This document shows, in pieces, positions 7,695-15,922 of a DNA stretch of 47,557 nucleotides (the first letter of the stretch is position 1; every line of letters begins with the position of its first letter). A model generated the notes under the pieces. It searched no databases. It saw nothing but the letters and a program-made list of their open reading frames with translations, and was not told the DNA's origin. A program made the position numbers and the translations under genes. The stretch is taken from positions 1-47,557 of the forward strand of contig JAFYNZ010000027.1 of NCBI GenBank assembly GCA_017547845.1, given 5' to 3'. The DNA comes from Muribaculaceae bacterium (GTDB taxonomy: Bacteria > Bacteroidota > Bacteroidia > Bacteroidales > Muribaculaceae).

Positions 7695-8459
7695 ATGGAA
7701 ATCTCAAAGGCAAAAATCAAAGTTTTCTCCTCGCTATCAAGCAAAAAACACCGAAAAGAGGAGAATTTGTTCATCGTTGAGGGCACTAAATGTGTCCTTG
7801 ACACGATAGATTATTTCTCGCCCTATGCTATAGTCGCAACTAAGCAATGGGTGGAAACTCATCGTGACAAAATAAATGAAGAAGTCTTGATGACTGCGAC
7901 ACCGACTCAAATCAGTCAGATATCATCATTGTCGACTGCCTCTGACGTCGTTGCAATCTATCAACTTCCGAAATGGGAATTAGACAGCAATCAGATAGCC
8001 GACAATCTCACCCTTGTGCTTGACGGAGTCCAGGACCCGGGCAATTTGGGAACTATCATCCGGATTGCAGACTGGTTTGGCATCCACCAGATTGTTGCTT
8101 CGCATGACACAGTCGATGTATTTAACCCCAAGACTATCCAAGCCACAATGGGAGCTATATCGCGAGTAAGGGTTATTTATACCGATCTCGAGTCGCTATT
8201 AAAGTCGCACAACGACCTTCCTATATACGGCACTTTGCTTGAGGGTGAAAACATATATGAAAAGAGCCTAAAGTCTCCAGCCTTCATCATTATGGGTAAC
8301 GAAGGCAAGGGTATTTCCCCGGCTATAAGGAAGCTTATCAGCGAAGGTCTTTTCATCCCATCATATCCCGGTGACATTGAGACAAGTGAGTCATTGAATG
8401 TCGGCGTGGCCACAGCGATTACAATTGCAGAGTTTCGTCGCCAAGCAATCACAAAATAA
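7695..8459 (+). CDS. TrmH/SpoU-family RNA 2'-O-ribose methyltransferase
   Basis: This 254-residue SPOUT enzyme transfers a methyl group from S-adenosylmethionine to the 2'-OH of a ribose in rRNA or tRNA. An N-terminal substrate-binding domain (residues 1-100; KIKVFSSLSSKKHRKEE is the typical start) is followed by the knotted SPOUT domain with its three motifs: motif 1 DGVQDPGNLGTIIRIADW near residue 113, motif 2 IIMGNEGKGIS near 197, and motif 3 IETSESLNVGVATAI near 228. It starts a compact unit, with radA 2 bases downstream. By overall form a 23S rRNA methyltransferase is most likely (RlmB or TsnR type). The exact target base cannot be told. Confidence 0.92.
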   Translation: MEISKAKIKVFSSLSSKKHRKEENLFIVEGTKCVLDTIDYFSPYAIVATKQWVETHRDKINEEVLMTATPTQISQISSLSTASDVVAIYQLPKWELDSNQIADNLTLVLDGVQDPGNLGTIIRIADWFGIHQIVASHDTVDVFNPKTIQATMGAISRVRVIYTDLESLLKSHNDLPIYGTLLEGENIYEKSLKSPAFIIMGNEGKGISPAIRKLISEGLFIPSYPGDIETSESLNVGVATAITIAEFRRQAITK

Positions 8460-8461
8460 CT

Positions 8462-9835
8462 ATGGCAAACAAGGTAAAGACAATATATTTTTGTAGTAAT
8501 TGTGGACAAGAGTCCCCGAAATGGCTTGGCAAATGTCCCGGATGTGGCGAATGGAACACTTTTATCGAAGAAAAAGTATCTGCACCGAAAAAAGCAAGCA
8601 TCAAGACCCAACGAGATGGCCTTGTAGCAAGTTCGTCACCAGTAAAAATTTCTGAAATCAAAGTCAACGAAGAGGTCAGAATGCACATGCCAAGCGAGGA
8701 GCTCAACAGAGTTCTCGGTGGGGGATTGGTAGCCGGATCATTGACACTGATTGGTGGCGAACCGGGCATCGGCAAATCGACATTGATATTACAAAATATC
8801 CTCTCGATCAGAAATAAGACTATTCTCTACATTTCAGGAGAAGAAAGTCCAAGCCAACTAAAATTAAGAGCCGACAGAATTGGCAAAGTTGCCGATAATA
8901 CATATATTTTATGCGAAACAAATCTTGAGAACATTTTCACCCACATCGAAAATGTCAATCCGCAATTGGTCATTATAGACTCTATTCAGACCATAGCGAC
9001 ATCAAGCATTGAATCGGCTGCCGGCAGCGTCAGTCAAGTCAGAGAGTGCGCGGCGTCTCTACTACGCTATGCGAAAGAATCGGGCGTGCCGGTAATCCTT
9101 GTCGGACACATCAACAAAGAGGGCTCAATAGCCGGACCAAAAGTGCTTGAACACATAGTCGACACCGTTCTTCAATTCGAAGGCGACAGACAATACCTCT
9201 ACCGCATATTGCGAGCCATCAAAAACCGATTTGGATCAACATCGGAAATCGGTATTTATGAGATGATACACAAAGGATTGCGTGAAGTGACCAATCCTTC
9301 GGAAATGCTATTGTCGCAAAATCGCACAGAGTCAATGTCGGGTATATCTATAGGTGTCAGTGTCGAAGGCATACGCCCATTTCTGATTGAAGTCCAAGCA
9401 TTGGTCAGCACTGCTGCCTATGGCACGCCTCAACGTTCTGTGACAGGTTTCGATCCTCGACGCATGAATATGTTGCTTGCTGTGTTGGAAAAAAGGGTAG
9501 GCTTTAAATTAGCTCAGAAAGACGTATTCTTAAATATTGCAGGTGGTCTCAAAGTATCCGACCCGGCTTTAGACCTATCGGTAATCACAGCCATTCTCTC
9601 TTCCAACTTTGACATAATCGTGCCAGATGGTATCGCTTTGGTGGGGGAAGTCGGTCTGTCAGGCGAGATTAGAACAGTCACACGAATTGAGCAGCGAGTC
9701 GCTGAAGCACAGAAATTGGGTTTCAATGAGATATACATACCTAAGGGCAACCTAAAAGGAATCAGCGACAAATTTTCTATTAAGATTAAAGAAGTGGTAA
9801 AAGTGGAACAGCTGTTCCGCGATTTATTCTCATAA
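8462..9835 (+). CDS. radA: DNA repair protein RadA
   Basis: A 457-residue RecA-like ATPase that acts as a branch-migration helicase in recombination. Domains in order are a zinc finger with C11, C14, C25 and C28, a RecA core with Walker A GEPGIGKST at 99-107 and the RadA-specific KNRFGS motif near residue 255, and a C-terminal Lon-protease-like domain (about 290-455) including AYGTPQRSVTGFDPRR and the GLKVSDPALDLSV segment. It is complete and of normal length. It lies 2 bases behind the methyltransferase and 10 bases before the Pif1-TPR gene, which suggests one transcript. Confidence 0.98.
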   Translation: MANKVKTIYFCSNCGQESPKWLGKCPGCGEWNTFIEEKVSAPKKASIKTQRDGLVASSSPVKISEIKVNEEVRMHMPSEELNRVLGGGLVAGSLTLIGGEPGIGKSTLILQNILSIRNKTILYISGEESPSQLKLRADRIGKVADNTYILCETNLENIFTHIENVNPQLVIIDSIQTIATSSIESAAGSVSQVRECAASLLRYAKESGVPVILVGHINKEGSIAGPKVLEHIVDTVLQFEGDRQYLYRILRAIKNRFGSTSEIGIYEMIHKGLREVTNPSEMLLSQNRTESMSGISIGVSVEGIRPFLIEVQALVSTAAYGTPQRSVTGFDPRRMNMLLAVLEKRVGFKLAQKDVFLNIAGGLKVSDPALDLSVITAILSSNFDIIVPDGIALVGEVGLSGEIRTVTRIEQRVAEAQKLGFNEIYIPKGNLKGISDKFSIKIKEVVKVEQLFRDLFS

Positions 9836-9845
9836 CATTACGACT

Positions 9846-11828
9846 ATGATAGAACTGACTCAAGACATCGATTTAATCAATCCCGAGTTTCTTGCTGCGT
9901 GGAACTTGATATGCAACACCCATCAGTCTGTCTTCTTGACAGGCAAAGCAGGTACCGGTAAGTCTACATTTCTGCGATACATCTGCCAAAACACAAAAAA
10001 GAACTACGTCGTTTTAGCACCGACAGGCATCGCAGCAATGAATGTCGGCGGGGCTACATTGCACTCATTTTTTCAAATTCCATTAAGACCCGTACCACCT
10101 AATGATGAGGAATATAGCATACGAAACATAAAGAAAAAGTTAAAGTTTAGTAAAGAGAAAATCAAGATAATAAAGACTCTTGATTTGCTAATCATTGACG
10201 AGATTTCAATGGTCCGTCCCGACATAATAGACTTCATCGACCGTGTACTGAGAAGCTATTCCGACAATAAGAAAGAGCCTTTCGGCGGAAAGCAATTACT
10301 TCTCGTAGGCGACATATTTCAACTTGAGCCTGTTGTCACTTCCGACATGCGCACAATTCTGAGCTACCACTATGAGAACTATTTCTTTTTTAATGCTAAA
10401 GCTTACGAAGAGGTTGACTTAGTACCGATAGAGCTCAAAAAGATATACCGACAAAACAACCCTCGTTTTGTCGAAATTCTCGATCGTATCAGAGTCAACA
10501 ATGCGACATCTAATGACTTGCAGGCAATCAACTCTCGCTTCGTGTCTCGTCAGTCTGCGCTCGAAGAAGATTTCACAATCACTTTGGCAGCACGAAGAGA
10601 CACTGTCGACGCCATCAATGACTCCAAACTCGAAGCCATACCGGGAAAAGAATATGAATTTAAAGGTATGATTGAGGGAGATTTCCCGGAGAAACTGCTT
10701 CCGACTGATCTTGACCTTGTGCTGAAAGTTGACGCACAAATTATATTCCTAAAAAACGACAAAAACAAACGATGGGTCAACGGAACGATTGGTAAAATCC
10801 ACGACATATCCTCCAATGGAATCCGTGTGGAATTGGAGTCAGGCGACATCCACCTAATAGAACCATTCACATGGCACAATATCAAATACACCTATGACGA
10901 AGAGACCAAACGCATAAAGGAGGAGACGTTAGGTTCGTTCACTCAATACCCAATCAAAGCCGCATGGGCGTTGACCGTTCACAAAAGCCAAGGGTTGACA
11001 TTCAATAGGGTAGTGATAGACCTTGCTGAAGGTGCATTCAGCAGTGGGCAGACCTACGTTGCGTTGTCTCGTTGCACATCTTTGGAGGGGATCACTCTGC
11101 ACACACGATTGTCTCAACGAGACATCATAGTCAATAATGCGGTGGTGAATTTCAGCCGCAAATTCAACGACAATCTCCTCATCACTAAAGCTCTGGATAA
11201 TGCACAAGCCGATGCCCTATACCTTGAAGCGCTTGAATCATTTTACAAAGTTGACATCCCAGATGCAGTAACAAAATTAGCTAAAGCCATCACTTTAAGA
11301 AATGACTTGGAAAAACCTTATATTCAACGATTTATATCTTCAAAACTGAATATAATCAACAAGCAAAAATCGGAAATAGACCGACTCAATGGAGTGCTGT
11401 CAGATTTGGCAAAAGAATATATCGACATGGGTGGCGAATGTCTTAATATCGAAGGAGCATCGGAGGCTGCAATTGCCAATTTTGAGAAAGCATTGCGACT
11501 TGACCCCAACAACCAAGATGCTATGTACGGCAAATCATTGGCATTGCTTGATATGGGTAAATACAACGAGTCGCTCAACAATTTATTGATTCTCTTTAAG
11601 ATTAATGCTCGTCACTACCAAGCACGATGTCTTCAAGGTCTGTGCCATTTTCGACTTGGAAGCTATGACAGAGCACTGATAGCATACAACGCTGCTTTGA
11701 AAATCAAGCGTACAGATCCGGATCTTCACCTTCGTCTTGCTGAATGCTTTGACGCCATCTCCCTTGAAGATATGGCTGACAAACATAGAGAACTCGCAAA
11801 AAAATACCGATCAAAGAAGCAGAAATAA
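9846..11828 (+). CDS. Pif1-like superfamily 1 helicase fused to TPR domain
   Basis: A 660-residue protein. Residues 1-430 are a Pif1/RecD-like DNA helicase: Walker A GKAGTGKST at 33-41, APTGIAAMNVGGATLHSFF-like motif Ia at about 58-75, DEISM as Walker B near 118, then the C-terminal UvrD-like motifs LTVHKSQGLTF near 378 and YVALSRC near 404. Residues 440-655 are alpha-helical with at least three tetratricopeptide-like units, for example IANFEKALRLDPNNQDAM and ALIAYNAALKIKRTDPDLH. Pif1 enzymes unwind DNA 5' to 3' and resolve G-quadruplexes or stalled forks; the TPR part presumably binds a partner. It follows radA by 10 bases, which suggests a role in the same recombination or repair step. Confidence 0.88.
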   Translation: MIELTQDIDLINPEFLAAWNLICNTHQSVFLTGKAGTGKSTFLRYICQNTKKNYVVLAPTGIAAMNVGGATLHSFFQIPLRPVPPNDEEYSIRNIKKKLKFSKEKIKIIKTLDLLIIDEISMVRPDIIDFIDRVLRSYSDNKKEPFGGKQLLLVGDIFQLEPVVTSDMRTILSYHYENYFFFNAKAYEEVDLVPIELKKIYRQNNPRFVEILDRIRVNNATSNDLQAINSRFVSRQSALEEDFTITLAARRDTVDAINDSKLEAIPGKEYEFKGMIEGDFPEKLLPTDLDLVLKVDAQIIFLKNDKNKRWVNGTIGKIHDISSNGIRVELESGDIHLIEPFTWHNIKYTYDEETKRIKEETLGSFTQYPIKAAWALTVHKSQGLTFNRVVIDLAEGAFSSGQTYVALSRCTSLEGITLHTRLSQRDIIVNNAVVNFSRKFNDNLLITKALDNAQADALYLEALESFYKVDIPDAVTKLAKAITLRNDLEKPYIQRFISSKLNIINKQKSEIDRLNGVLSDLAKEYIDMGGECLNIEGASEAAIANFEKALRLDPNNQDAMYGKSLALLDMGKYNESLNNLLILFKINARHYQARCLQGLCHFRLGSYDRALIAYNAALKIKRTDPDLHLRLAECFDAISLEDMADKHRELAKKYRSKKQK

Positions 11829-11843
11829 CTTCTTGATCGGTAT
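11804..11843 (+). terminator. Hairpin spanning the stop codon of the Pif1-TPR gene
   Basis: Bases 11804-11819 pair with 11829-11843 (15 pairs with one bulged A); the loop contains the stop codon at 11826-11828. There is no strong T-run, so it may act as an RNA-stabilising end or a weak terminator. Confidence 0.55.
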
Positions 11844-11861
11844 ATGTAGGTTTATCTGATA

Positions 11862-11879
11862 CTATGGTCTATTCCATAG
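11862..11879. terminator. Small hairpin between convergent helicase and mlaF genes
   Basis: CTATGG and CCATAG form a 6-bp stem with a 6-base loop, 11 bases past the mlaF stop. It is weak and lacks a T-run. Confidence 0.35.
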
Positions 11880-11889
11880 ACTCATTCCA

Positions 11890-12657
11890 CTATTCTGAAC
11901 GACGCTCAAGGTAGGACTTCACTTCCTTGAAGAGGTGAGAAGCAAACACAAAGTCATTCAGCGACTGACTATCACTTTTGAAGATGGTTTTGCTATCGCC
12001 AATCCAGTCACATTTACCCTTGTTGATAAAGACAATATTTTCGCCGATACCAAGCACGGAGTTCATGTCGTGAGTGTTTATAATGGTAGTAATGCCATAC
12101 TCATGAGTGATATCAGATAGGAGTTCATCGATAAGAATTGATGTGCGAGGGTCAAGACCGGAGTTAGGTTCATCACAGAAAAGATATTTAGGATTCAATG
12201 CGATAGCTCTTGCAATTGCCACACGCTTCTGCATACCACCTGAAATTTCAGACGGATATTTCTCATCGGCATTTTCCAACCCTACTCTTTGAATACAGAA
12301 TTTCGCACGTTCAATCTGCTCCTTGCGAGACATCGAACTGAACATTTTAAGAGGGAACATCACATTTCCGAGAACAGTCTCATTGTCAAACAAAGCCGAA
12401 CCTTGGAATAGCATACCGATTTCGGTACGCAAGTGTTTGCGTTCACTTGACGACATCTTAGTGAATGGTCGACCATCATAAAATATTTCACCTTGCTCAG
12501 GAATGTGAAGACCGATAAGACACTTCATAAACACAGTCTTACCCGATCCGCTTTGTCCGATAATAAGATTGGTTTTGCCGGATTCAAACTTTGCGGTCAC
12601 ATCATACAAAATCTGCGACCCATCAAAATATTTTGATACGTTATTTGCTTCTATCAT
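11890..12657 (-). CDS. mlaF: Lipid-transport ABC ATPase MlaF-like
   Basis: The 255-residue cytoplasmic ATPase of an Mla-type ABC system, which moves phospholipids between the inner and outer membranes. Walker A is GQSGSGKT at 34-41, the signature is ISGGMQKR at 138-145 with the MlaF-like GGMQKR form, Walker B is YLFCDEPNSGLDP at 158-170, and the switch His lies in NTHDMNSV. It is the second gene of a pair, 14 bases downstream of the MlaE-like permease. An MCE-domain substrate-binding partner (MlaD) is not in this window, so it must be encoded elsewhere or beyond the edges. Confidence 0.93.
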   Translation of the reverse strand: MIEANNVSKYFDGSQILYDVTAKFESGKTNLIIGQSGSGKTVFMKCLIGLHIPEQGEIFYDGRPFTKMSSSERKHLRTEIGMLFQGSALFDNETVLGNVMFPLKMFSSMSRKEQIERAKFCIQRVGLENADEKYPSEISGGMQKRVAIARAIALNPKYLFCDEPNSGLDPRTSILIDELLSDITHEYGITTIINTHDMNSVLGIGENIVFINKGKCDWIGDSKTIFKSDSQSLNDFVFASHLFKEVKSYLERRSE

Positions 12658-12671
12658 AACGATAACCTATT

Positions 12672-13415
12672 TTACATCAATAGTTTAGTTAACACAATAT
12701 CAAGCAACAATATAAGTATCGAACTTGATACTACAGCAGTCGTAGATGCCTTACCGACCTCCAATGCACCGCCCTTCACATAGTAACCACAATAAGAGGC
12801 TACCGATGTAATCACAAATGCAAAAACGTAGGTCTTTATGATACCATACCACACATACCAATCATTGAAGAATGACTGAATACCAAGCAAGTATCTTTCC
12901 ACAGTAATCATGTCGGTGAATCGAGCGATAAACCATCCGCCAACCAATCCCATCGCCATTGACAAAACAGTCAACACAGGGACAAACAACACGAAACCTG
13001 CTATCTTAGGCAATGCTATGTAATTGGCTGAGTTAACCCCCATGATATCCATCGCATCAATTTGCTCCGTCACTCTCATCGTACCGATTTCAGAAGCGAT
13101 ATTTGACCCTACCTTACCTGCCAAAATCAATGCCAAAATAGATGATGAAAATTCCAGCAACAAAATTTCACGCGATGCATAACCCACCGTGTAGGCAGGC
13201 ATGAATGGCGAAGTAATGTTCAATTCCATTTGAATCACAATCACCGCACCGATAAAAACCGAGATGATCAAAACCAACGGAATCGAATCCACTCCTAACT
13301 TGCTAATTTCAAATAGCATATTACGAAAAAACTCCCTCCATTTATCAGGAGCCTTGAACACTTGAGCAACAAACATGCAATAGCGTCCAAATGATTTTAT
13401 TGACGATACAATCAT
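12672..13415 (-). CDS. mlaE: MlaE-like permease of lipid-transport ABC system
   Basis: The 247-residue inner-membrane permease of the Mla family. The diagnostic region SSILALILAGKVGSNIASE followed by GTMRVTEQIDAMDIMG lies at about residues 106-150, with five or so membrane segments across the rest. I place the start at the ATG at 13415 (MIVSSIKSFGRY), because a strong TACCTTTGC element at 13434-13442 lies upstream and would make a longer frame untranscribed. The gene leads the mlaE-mlaF pair, divergent from udk. Confidence 0.93.
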   Translation of the reverse strand: MIVSSIKSFGRYCMFVAQVFKAPDKWREFFRNMLFEISKLGVDSIPLVLIISVFIGAVIVIQMELNITSPFMPAYTVGYASREILLLEFSSSILALILAGKVGSNIASEIGTMRVTEQIDAMDIMGVNSANYIALPKIAGFVLFVPVLTVLSMAMGLVGGWFIARFTDMITVERYLLGIQSFFNDWYVWYGIIKTYVFAFVITSVASYCGYYVKGGALEVGKASTTAVVSSSILILLLDIVLTKLLM

Positions 13416-13434
13416 AAATTTCTTAATTACGATG

Positions 13435-13442
13435 CAAAGGTA
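13435..13442 (-). promoter_or_regulatory. -7 element of mlaE-mlaF
   Basis: TACCTTTG (then C) on the minus strand, about 20 bases before the mlaE ATG. The -33 part is poor. It fixes the mlaE start at 13415. Confidence 0.6.
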
Positions 13443-13456
13443 CGAAAAATTTTGAT

Positions 13457-13464
13457 TAAATTTG
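13457..13464 (+). promoter_or_regulatory. Possible -7 element of the udk-lptB-holA unit
   Basis: TAAATTTG followed by C on the plus strand, predicting a leader of about 60 bases before udk. No TTTG is found 20 bases upstream, so this is only probable. Confidence 0.4.
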
Positions 13465-13529
13465 CACTGCTCTTTGTTCAGCAACACTTTTTATTTGGTA
13501 ATAAACACCTTTGACATAACAAATTTAAC

Positions 13530-14135
13530 ATGATAATTATCGGTATAGCAGGTGGAACAGGCTCTGGAAAGACCACTGTCGTAAAAAAAATCGCAGAATC
13601 CTTACCCAAAGACAAAGTGGCAGTAATCCCACAAGATTGCTACTACAAAGACAATCATCATATCCCATTGGAAGAGCGTCTAAAAATGAATTACGATGAG
13701 CCTGACTCTATCGAATGGTCGCTCTTGGTCCAACATCTCAACACTCTGAAAGAAGGCAAGTCTATCGACATGCCGACATACGAGTTTGTGACATGCTCAA
13801 GATTAAAAGAGACCATAACGATAAATCCTTGTGAAGTAATTGTCGTGGAAGGTATATTGGTGCTTTGCAATGAGCAGCTTCGCAACCTTATGGATATAAA
13901 AGTTTTTGTCGACACAGATGCCGACGAAAGACTCATCAGAGTAATCAATAGAGATTGCGTCGAAAGAGGTAGAACACCTCAAATGGTTATCAATAGATAC
14001 CAAGACACTCTCAAGCCAATGCATGAACTGCATATTGAGCCAACAAAGAAAAAAGCAGATATAATTATACCTCAAGGTGGAGATAATGCTGTAGCCATCA
14101 AACTTTTGACAGACTATATTAAATCTTTACTTTAA
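13530..14135 (+). CDS. udk: Uridine kinase
   Basis: This 201-residue P-loop kinase phosphorylates uridine and cytidine to UMP and CMP in pyrimidine salvage. The P-loop is GGTGSGKTT at 8-16, then QDCYYKD near 35-41, which binds the nucleoside. NYDEPDSIEW and MPTYEF are uridine kinase signatures, followed by VVEGILVL and the lid RDCVERGRTPQ. The length is typical. It leads a run of five plus-strand genes with gaps of 19, 13, 0 and 10 bases that otherwise serve envelope and replication. Confidence 0.97.
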   Translation: MIIIGIAGGTGSGKTTVVKKIAESLPKDKVAVIPQDCYYKDNHHIPLEERLKMNYDEPDSIEWSLLVQHLNTLKEGKSIDMPTYEFVTCSRLKETITINPCEVIVVEGILVLCNEQLRNLMDIKVFVDTDADERLIRVINRDCVERGRTPQMVINRYQDTLKPMHELHIEPTKKKADIIIPQGGDNAVAIKLLTDYIKSLL

Positions 14136-14154
14136 TATTGCAACCATCGATAGA

Positions 14155-15015
14155 ATGAAAATATTCCCTCTATTTAAACGCCAAAATTCAGACATCAACT
14201 CTGAGCCAATCGACCTTCAAGAGCCAATCGACCATAATGATTCTATTGAAGAGAATTCGTTAGTAGCCGAAGGGAAGGGCGTATTGCGTCCACAGAATCT
14301 TGTCAAGAAATATGGCAAACGCACTGTTGTAAATCACGTTTCAATCGAGGTCACACAAGGCGAAATCGTCGGTCTATTGGGTCCCAATGGTGCCGGAAAG
14401 ACCACATCTTTTTATATGACCGTAGGTCTTATCACTCCAAACGAAGGCGAAATTTGGCTTGACAATCTCAACATCACTAAAATGCCTGTCTACAAACGTG
14501 CTCAGAAAGGCATCGGATATCTTGCTCAAGAGCCGAGCGTATTCCGCAAACTCAGTGTCGAAGACAACATTCGCGCCGTGCTTGAGATGACAGACAAACC
14601 AAAAGATTATCAACGAGATAAGCTTGAAAGTCTAATCCAAGAGTTTAGCCTTCAAAATGTCAGACACAACCTCGGCGACAGACTTTCCGGAGGTGAGCGC
14701 AGACGCACCGAAATCGCACGATGCCTGGCCATAGACCCTAAATTCATCATGCTCGACGAGCCGTTTGCCGGTGTTGACCCTATCGCAGTAGAAGAAATTC
14801 AGTCAGTGGTCTACAAGCTGAAAGAAAAAAACATCGGCATTCTCATCACCGACCACAATGCACCTGAGACTCTTAGCATTACCGATAGAGCATATCTACT
14901 CTTTGAGGGTAAAATTCTATTCCAGGGCACAAGCGAAGAGCTCGCAGAAAACCCTATTGTAAAAGAAAAATACCTCGGACGCAATTTTGTTTTCAGAAGA
15001 AAGCATTTTGATTAA
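14155..15015 (+). CDS. lptB: LPS export ABC ATPase LptB
   Basis: The 286-residue ATPase that powers LPS extraction from the inner membrane with LptF/G/C. Walker A is GPNGAGKT at 76-83, the Q-loop is YLAQEPSVFRKL, the signature is LSGGERRR and Walker B is IMLDEPFAGVDP, all in LptB-specific form. It has an N-terminal extension of about 44 residues that the usual 240-residue LptB lacks. The extension is acidic and contains a repeated EPID, produced by an 18-base tandem duplication (GAGCCAATCGACC at 14203 and 14221). No internal start lies close to the conserved part, so the extension is probably real. LptF/G partners are not in the window. Confidence 0.95.
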   Translation: MKIFPLFKRQNSDINSEPIDLQEPIDHNDSIEENSLVAEGKGVLRPQNLVKKYGKRTVVNHVSIEVTQGEIVGLLGPNGAGKTTSFYMTVGLITPNEGEIWLDNLNITKMPVYKRAQKGIGYLAQEPSVFRKLSVEDNIRAVLEMTDKPKDYQRDKLESLIQEFSLQNVRHNLGDRLSGGERRRTEIARCLAIDPKFIMLDEPFAGVDPIAVEEIQSVVYKLKEKNIGILITDHNAPETLSITDRAYLLFEGKILFQGTSEELAENPIVKEKYLGRNFVFRRKHFD

Positions 15016-15028
15016 AACACTTCCGATT

Positions 15029-15922
15029 ATGACTAAAAACAATCAATTATTCATACCGATCAGTTACGGCAAGCGTCTGCAGTTACTGACACTGATGTTT
15101 TTTGTGATGTCAGTATTAGCATCGTTTTCAGTGCAGTTTGCCAAGCAAATATTCGACGAAGGCACTCGCAACTATATGCTCCTCGCCTCAAGTCTGCAAG
15201 CTTTGATAATGTTTGTAGCTCCGGCATTTGCCTCAAGCTTCTTCATCTCTCAGACACCAATGAGAATGTTGGGCCTAAACAAGTCTGTCAACATCAGAAA
15301 CATTTTAGGCATCATTTTGATGTTTGTTTTGGTTATGCCGGCTCTTAACCAAGTGATTTGGTGGAATTCACAGCTATCGCTACCTGATGCGCTCAAAGAT
15401 GTTGAGACATGGATGAGGGAAATGGAATCAAATGCGGCTGAAATGCAGAGCATCTTATTGTCATCTACGACAATCGGTGGCTTGATATCATCAATATTAG
15501 TGGTCGGAGTCCTTACCGGATTCGCTGAGGAAGTATTCTTCAGAGGTGCATTACAACGCATCATTTCCAGCAACGGTATGAATCCTCATATGGCTATATT
15601 TATCGCAGCATTCATTTTCAGCCTCTTACACTTCCAATTCTTTGGTTTCGTACCGCGATTGATATTAGGAATGTTCTTTGGCTACATCTTCTATTGGACA
15701 GGTTCTATTTGGGCCTCATCTATTGCTCACGCCATCAACAACTCTATCGTTGTTGTCACTCTTTACCTCACGAACAATGGCTTCGATATTAGCAACATTG
15801 AGCAATTCGGAGTAGACACGACAGCTTCATTTCCAACTATAGCAATAATCAGCGCCGTAGCAACGGGATTGCTTATGGTATTTGGTCACAAATACTTTTT
15901 CAGCTCATCAAAAAAGAAATAA
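15029..15922 (+). CDS. CPBP family intramembrane glutamic protease
   Basis: A 297-residue membrane protein of the CPBP (CAAX protease/Abi) family. The three family motifs are present: EEVFFR with E167, E168 and R172; FSLLHF with H201; and HAINN with H234 and N238. About seven or eight membrane segments surround them. Bacterial members act as membrane proteases or in bacteriocin self-immunity; the substrate here is unknown. I use the ATG at 15029, since a start at 14987 would overlap the end of lptB and add residues that do not look like the family. It is followed directly by holA with no gap. Confidence 0.88.
   Translation: MTKNNQLFIPISYGKRLQLLTLMFFVMSVLASFSVQFAKQIFDEGTRNYMLLASSLQALIMFVAPAFASSFFISQTPMRMLGLNKSVNIRNILGIILMFVLVMPALNQVIWWNSQLSLPDALKDVETWMREMESNAAEMQSILLSSTTIGGLISSILVVGVLTGFAEEVFFRGALQRIISSNGMNPHMAIFIAAFIFSLLHFQFFGFVPRLILGMFFGYIFYWTGSIWASSIAHAINNSIVVVTLYLTNNGFDISNIEQFGVDTTASFPTIAIISAVATGLLMVFGHKYFFSSSKKK

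Noticed and set aside
15029-15922. CPBP (Abi) protease as a phage-defence gene
   Set aside because: It is embedded between lptB and holA in a housekeeping run without neighbouring defence genes, so no defence role can be inferred.
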